A stretch of 64,000 bases of DNA from Liolophura sinensis (Eukaryota; Mollusca; Polyplacophora; Chitonida; Chitonidae): the NCBI RefSeq assembly GCF_032854445.1, contig NC_088304.1, positions 8,443,704 to 8,507,703 on the forward strand, read 5' to 3'. The position numbers were made by a program, and so were the translations under genes. The notes beneath the pieces were generated by a model. That model did no database searches and was not told where the DNA came from. It saw only the letters and a program-made list of their open reading frames with translations. Shown one piece after another: positions 58,224 through 64,000 of this stretch. Numbering within the stretch: position 1 is the first letter of the stretch; each line of letters begins with the position of its first letter.

Positions 58224-58443
58224 TGTAAATTTCCAACCATTTCGACCACTAAAGCACTTAATTTCAGTGGAAGTTAAGCTTACAAGTTATTATCTAAATG
58301 ATGCGAAAATGTTTTGTTTGGGTCATTAAACATCCAATCATTGCAAAAATGTGCAAATTAGTTCTCTACACCCCATAGCTCTCTCACAGTTTTTCAAAAT
58401 ATTGGTGGCAGAGGTGGTTCAAAAAGGTTGAACAATTAGGGTA
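58224..58443. mobile_element. MITE family Y copy
   Basis: AAATTTCCAACCATTTCGAC to CAAAAAGGTTGAACAATTAG; internal GGTGGCAGAGGTGGTTC is shared with the 14036 copy. Confidence 0.6.
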
Positions 58444-59817
58444 ATCGCTATCCACACAGCAAATCCTTCAACCATTTTAACTGTGTGTCATTTTTCGTTT
58501 TCGTTTTTATATGTCATCATAGTGACATATCTGGCTCACGACAAAAACCAGGGATGTAGCTACATATAAGAAGATACAGCAGAACAAGCACATCACCCCA
58601 TTGTTTATAGGCCATGGTTTACTTGCTTGGCTTAGATAGGTGATTCACCGGAACCCTCAGTAAAATGGCCCAGGAGTTATTTAGTTCAAATGGGATGTCT
58701 CAGAACACACAGATTTTGTAGAAAAAAATGCTGAAAAAAAACAAAACAAAACAGGAATTCTGTTGGTCTTTATATTGTAAGAAAGGATTTACATCTACCT
58801 GACCCATGAAGGTTAAACACACCTACAAATGCCCGTTCACAAGAATCGGTTGATATGCTTGTCCAATTTCCTCGGGCAACGTGAATGTATCATTTGCTGG
58901 GTATGCAGGTGATAATTTTGTGTATTTGGAAGAAAGAAATTTGGCCACTGATAGATCTATTTGTGAAGTGTTTGGAGAAACAAGTGTCTGTTTGGAATGT
59001 GGAAGTACCTGGTGAGGTAATGTGGGAGAACTGTTGACTGTGGAAAATGCATCAGCTTACCGCCATGAGAAATGGTAATGTTGGTGACTCAGGCTTAATA
59101 CTAATCTTTTGTATCACTGGCACCACTTAATTTCCAGATTACTGGTTTTTCCACAGTGAAATATTTTCTTATAATATGTATAGATTTTACTTCTACAGAA
59201 TGTAGTTTTGCTACGTGAAAAAAGTGGTGAAGGCATAAGGTGCATAGTTTGTTAGACATTCATTAAACCTATTTATTTAAATCAGCCTCTAGGGCGCATG
59301 GGATATTACATGTAGCTGCAACAAGCCACTCCTTAAATCGCTCTGGTTTGGTTGGTCATTAAAATTTTGGACACCTTATCTTTTAACATATGTAACATGG
59401 GTCCTGTGTGTAAGATGTCATCGACTATTTTAGGGATTTAGCAGCGGCATGGACTGTGCATTTGTGCTTGTTAATATTAACTCGAAGTTCCATGTAACCG
59501 TCATAAGTTGTACTATATGTGTTTGTTTGCAACAAGGTTTATGGAGAGTTGTTTACTGGTCTGGCATAGGAATGTACATGGTGCACAGTGGTGACAATTA
59601 TATCAAAATGTATCTGTGGCTTGCATAAACTGCAAGGGGCTTTGGAGTGCTACCTCTTATTTACAAGCACACACATTCGTCAAAGTAACGGCAATGTTTT
59701 TAAACCTGTGTCTGAGTATCACGAAGTTGTGTAAAGCAGAAGTTGCCCTTTAAAATAATAAGAGTTTTGATATTAAGAGTTTAAGAGTGGTCACGGTTGT
59801 GACCATATTAATACTGT

Positions 59818-59821
<4 letters not shown>

Positions 59822-59866
<45 letters not shown>
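59822..59866. repeat. (TA)n tract, about 22 units
   Basis: Pure AT dinucleotide run in the 3' flank of TIRH-C. Confidence 0.95.
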
Positions 59867-59869
<3 letters not shown>

Positions 59870-60374
59870 GTTGTATAAGTTGTAACTAATTACACATTTC
59901 CTGTATTTAGGCTGAACAATTAACCGTTGTTTTGACTGCTGAGGATAGTTGTACATTTTTGTATCATTTTTTTGTATTTCACTGTGTCATCAAAATTGTG
60001 TTTGATACATGCACGTTACACGTATTTATATTAATAGTCTAGCAAAAGAGTCTGTTAATGAATGTGGTTGAATACATATACATGGCTGTGTACCACTTCT
60101 GAAAAATCAATGGTAAATTTTATACCGCTGTTGCTATTTCTTTTGCCATTACCATCAGTAGCTTCTTTTACTACACACTAGAGTGTTATTTTGTGATATT
60201 CCCTCGCCATTTTGTGTTGTACTTCTTGTAAGATGAGAGAAAGGCTTCCAAACTGTCAACAAAGCAAATCAAATGTTCTTTTTTTTAAGGATGTGATTGG
60301 GGGAACCATCGATAATTGAGAACGACGATCGACCCATTTTGTTAAGAACGCTTGGAAATTATGTGAATTTCACT

Positions 60375-60460
60375 GGTTTGTGTACATGTAGGGCTGTGAT
60401 TATGTACACTTTCAGTAGTTGGTGTACATGTAGGACTGTAATTATGTACACTTTCACAGG
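60375..60460. repeat. Direct duplication of about 42 bp
   Basis: TGTACATGTAGGGCTGTGAT and ATTATGTACACTTTCA recur as TGTACATGTAGGACTGTAAT; the TGTACAT and ATGTACA ends are inverted. Confidence 0.8.
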
Positions 60461-62777
60461 ACAACGTAACCACGGCCCTACAGAAGTATAGTTGATGAGA
60501 CTCTAAAATGTGTTGGATTTTTGACATTGGTCCTAATCTGAGAAATTTGTAAGCCTGAAATTTCTTAAATTTTTTTTTGTGAAGGAAATTTCATCAAAAC
60601 TTCGACGTCAAAGCACCAACAAAATGGAACTCACAGCGGTCAGAGATAAGGTTAACAAAAATCACATGATGAAAGGTTGGACAGGCCATCTTAATTCGAG
60701 ATTTTCACCGTGTATTTTTTTTATATCGAGCTTTGGCTAACCGTGTGTTGGTATAAAAGGAAATTTTCTACCTTGTCCGAACACAGGTATCTCGATTGAT
60801 ACAGTGTTGGGTACGCTTGTTATTCTCCTTTATAGATTTCTCCTTTCTGTCAATTCCTCAATTTCTCAATTCTTTGGTTTTATTTTTAACGTCTATAAAC
60901 ACTTGTGTTAATCATGTAGCTATGGTCATAAATATTACAATGATAACGAGGTGTACTGTGATTGGAGATCATTGTTTATTCTTGTTAGCAGTAAGTTTTA
61001 TACCTTACGTGCCATTGTGAAGATTCCTTTGGGCTGTATCAGTATGTATTGCTATATGTGTTTTCGTCCAAGGCCTTTAGACAAAGTCTCAAATCTTTAC
61101 CAGATTGCATCAAATTTGGTTACATTGACGTTTGGGCAGTTAGAAATCTTGCTATATTTTGGTCAATTTTAGACAGAACATTTAAGACCAATTCCAGATT
61201 TTGCTGTCTCACTTACGGTTTAAGGGGCCGATTCCTTAAAGCCAATTCTGACTAAATTCAAACTTTAAGACTCCGCCAGACTGCTTAATATTTGGTACTG
61301 GAAGTTGAAATTTTGGCTGGTTTGTCTTAAGATAAAATTGACGAGGTGTTCAAAATCTGAATCTCTATAACCCAAAAATAAGGCACAACATTGTATTTAA
61401 AATTTTGACTGAAATCAAAAATGGCTTTGTGGAATCGACCCCGGTATATATAAATCTTAGCAACATTTACTTGGTAATATAGAAACTTCGTACTTAAACT
61501 TATTTTATGTGAAAGACTTTTTAGGCTTATTATATAAACCCATGTTACAGGTGTGCATATAGCAGTAGTAAATAAATGATTGAGCGATTGTAAAAGGCAA
61601 AAACTGCCTATCAATAGAAGAAATTTTGTCTCTCTGTACATGGGTGTGGAACTGTTTGTATTCTATATGACGTGTACTGCGAGTATCTCATCAAATGTAT
61701 AACAGCAAATTTGTTAAGGAAGGTGGTGTGCCATCCTTATTTTTTATGTCAGCGCGGTCGCTTTGTGTTGATATTTTTGCTCAAATAAGTGACTATACAG
61801 ACGTCTGAAAGTTTCAGACAGTGATATTAGTAGTGTGGAAGTTATTATGCAAAACGTTATTTCCCTTTTTCTTATTGAGTAGAGGAATGTGTAGAAAGAC
61901 ACGCAGTTGGTTTCGAGGAAACCTATCCTGCTTCGTCTAATTTGACGTCAAGCGGAAATTCTGATAGTTGAGTCGTTACAAAGTTCAGTTCAAAATACAG
62001 CTGCCTTACTCAGCGGTTAAAAAAAATGCACTTTGGCTTGTTTGCCATGTAATGGCGTTGTTTGGATTTTACCTTCGGCGCCTTGTAACGCAACATGACA
62101 GGCTTATCAAGTTTTGCTTGACCGTGGACAATATGTTTAAAAGTATATACTGTCCAAAATGGCATCATGGTTCAGAATATGTAACACACACTCAGATCGA
62201 TTTAAAAAAAACCCCCAAAAACATGAGACTTCAGTGTAGCCTTCTTTTGAAGAACGGGATCCAGGACCTTAAATTTAGAAGGAATCATATTCAGGCAGGC
62301 TGGTTTAACTGAGATAAGACTGACATTTTATGAAGTGGCTAACCATGCATAGCTCGGCCAGTCAGTGTTTGAGAAAGACATTACAGTTGTGTAGTCGTAT
62401 GAACTTGTCAAGAAAATCTGTTAGACTTTTGAAAACCGTTTTTTTAGGAGAGAGATCGTTATAATGTTGATTATTATGTATACGTCAGCTATACACGTGT
62501 TAATCTTTTTAAAGGACGACCAAAGTTTTGTACGGCGGTTTCACAATCATTAGTGTTTGAAAGTTGTCTGCTCGCTTTTATATCTCTTTTTTTTTCAATG
62601 TTTGCTTGGTGAAATTTCTTTAAATATATAGTATTTCGCTGTGTTTTCCCCAATTATTTTTCGAGAATTATAAATATCACTATATTTACTGTTTTATTAT
62701 CTCTGATTGTTCTTGGAAATACCACAACCATTTAATGAACTGAACCAGGTTGAAAATATGACCTGATATTCGTTGTT

Positions 62778-63003
62778 AATTTATTTATTTATTTGATTGA
62801 TGTCTTACGCAGTACTCAAGAATATTTCAGTTATACGGCGGTGGCTAACATTACAGTGGGAGGAAACCCACGACCATCTGCAGGATGTTGCCAGACCTAC
62901 CCACATAAGACCGGAGAGAATGCGAGCAATAGCGGGAGTTGAACTCACAGCACCTGCATTGATGAGAGGCTCAGTGGCCAATGCGCTGTGCTGGCGCGCT
63001 AAT
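62778..63003 (-). mobile_element. SINE family 1 copy
   Basis: TTTATTTATTTATTTGATTG through GCGCTGTGCTGGCGCGCTAA. Confidence 0.75.
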
Positions 63004-63005
63004 CA

Positions 63006-63244
63006 CTTATTTGATTGGTGTTTTACGCCATAGTCAAGAATATTTAACTTATGCAACAGCAACCAACATTATGGTGAGAGGAAAGCGGGAGGAGTCTGGG
63101 GAAACCCTCGATCTGTAATAGGTTGCTGAAAGATCTTCCAATGTACTGCCGGAGAGGAAGCCAGCATGGGCTGGACTTGAACTCATTGCGGCCGCTGTGG
63201 TGAAAGGCTTTTGAGTCATTACGCCGTGATGGCGCGTTAACCAC
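63006..63244 (-). mobile_element. SINE family 1 copy, tandem to the previous
   Basis: TTATTTGATTGGTGTTTTAC through CGCCGTGATGGCGCGTTAAC. It lies directly behind the previous copy, same orientation, as if inserted into its head. Confidence 0.75.
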
Positions 63245-63589
63245 CTTCATTTCTTATGGTATCGGAGTAGTAATGCTATGCTATTTAAAGATACATGAAA
63301 TTGTTGTTTTTATTTTTTAATATGCGGTTTAGGATCTGTAAATAACATATAACAATAAGAAAAAAATTCTTGAACTTCTTTTCGGAAGGAAAATGACCCA
63401 CAAATGGGGCAAGTCAGGAAATAAAAGTAGCCTTTATGGTGATTAACGGGTTAATTCGGGTCTTGTGAGGTCTAAGATGATTCATGCATTTATTTATTTA
63501 TTTATTTTTTTTATTTATTCATACATGTGTATATTCATGTGCTTATTTATCTGTTTTGATTGATCGATTAATTTTTCTGCTGTCTTTAG

Positions 63590-63684
63590 GAATTACAAGA
63601 TTTAGGGTTATGTATACGGATGAACCTTTGTCTTGGTTGAATGCCTGGACGATCAAGGTCCGTAAACTTTCACGAGTTATCGAG
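63590..63684 (+). CDS. Possible exon of a downstream gene
   Basis: 95 nt between TCTGCTGTCTTTAG and GTAACC, open in a frame reading RFRVMYTDEPLSWLNAWTIK then VRKLSRVIE. Splice borders and composition look exon-like, but there is no partner exon in the window and no recognised family. Confidence 0.22.
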
Positions 63685-64000
63685 GTAACCACACGCGAGC
63701 TGTGATTTTCTCTGTCCTGACAGCAGCCCACTGGTGTTTTGTTCACTTACTTAGCTCCGGGGGTCAGAGTATAACAGGGTTTTGTGAATTCCAATGAAGA
63801 TCCGACTTGACTAAGGAGTATGACCTTTACGAAGTGTATGGAAACAATTTCCGCATGGACCAGACTTGCATCGTTTTACTCTGTACTGTTTGTGGAAGGA
63901 CTAACGTCCATATTAACGGAGAGTTGGTACGTCACTGTACGCCAAACACCTCTCCGTCCGCAGGACGTTATTCATACCCGTTATTGCGAAGACAAACTAA

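Larger units (their letters stand above)
56179..63589. other. 3' flank of TIRH-C, no gene seen
   Basis: AT-rich sequence with MITE Y copies, a (TA)n tract and two SINEs. No exon chain was found on either strand. Part may be a long 3' UTR of TIRH-C. Confidence 0.5.

Overview
The window is eukaryotic and most likely from a lophotrochozoan animal, probably a mollusc. The evidence is short phase-matched exons with GT-AG introns, about 62% AT, more than twenty copies of a tRNA-derived SINE that I recall as common in marine molluscs, several palindromic MITE families and many intronic minisatellites. The species cannot be named from the sequence.

The only clear host genes are three paralogues of one unusual intracellular protein family, called here TIRH-A, TIRH-B and TIRH-C. 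Each has a low-complexity N-terminus, then a TIR domain with the NADase-type glutamate in a C-x-D-E-L-A-L-A-Y motif, then a helical middle region with a shared FW-x3-FG signature, and finally C-terminal HEAT repeats. There is no transmembrane segment. TIRH-A (minus, 6650-18895, 9 coding exons, 513 aa) is complete and intact. TIRH-B (minus, 24682 to at least 37269) is intact from its second visible exon to its stop, but its first coding exon was not found. TIRH-C (plus, 43818-55765) is head-to-head with B and has an apparent 1-nt frame break just before its TIR domain. A and C begin with MGSKVSS and MGCTTSS, which look like N-myristoylation signals (C with a palmitoylatable Cys3), so these proteins may sit on membranes. 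A plausible but unproven job is a membrane-anchored TIR NADase or signalling sensor whose HEAT repeats act as the recognition or oligomerisation surface.

Layout: 1-6649 is the 3' flank of A with SINE fragments. 6650-18966 is TIRH-A, with introns holding SINEs, MITEs, minisatellites and a 2.4-kb set of interleaved inverted repeats. 18967-24641 is intergenic, with SINEs, a hairpin element and a 5'-truncated LINE. 24642-37269 is TIRH-B with a close polyadenylation signal, two long (TA)n tracts, two MITEs and large minisatellites. 37270-43734 is the shared divergent 5' region of B and C. 43735-55765 is TIRH-C; two of its arrays appear to have been seeded from its own exon ends. 55766-64000 is 3' flank with one doubtful exon near 63.6 kb.

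All coordinates were read by eye from the sequence. Exon joins were checked by phase and by total length divisible by three, not by alignment software or transcripts.
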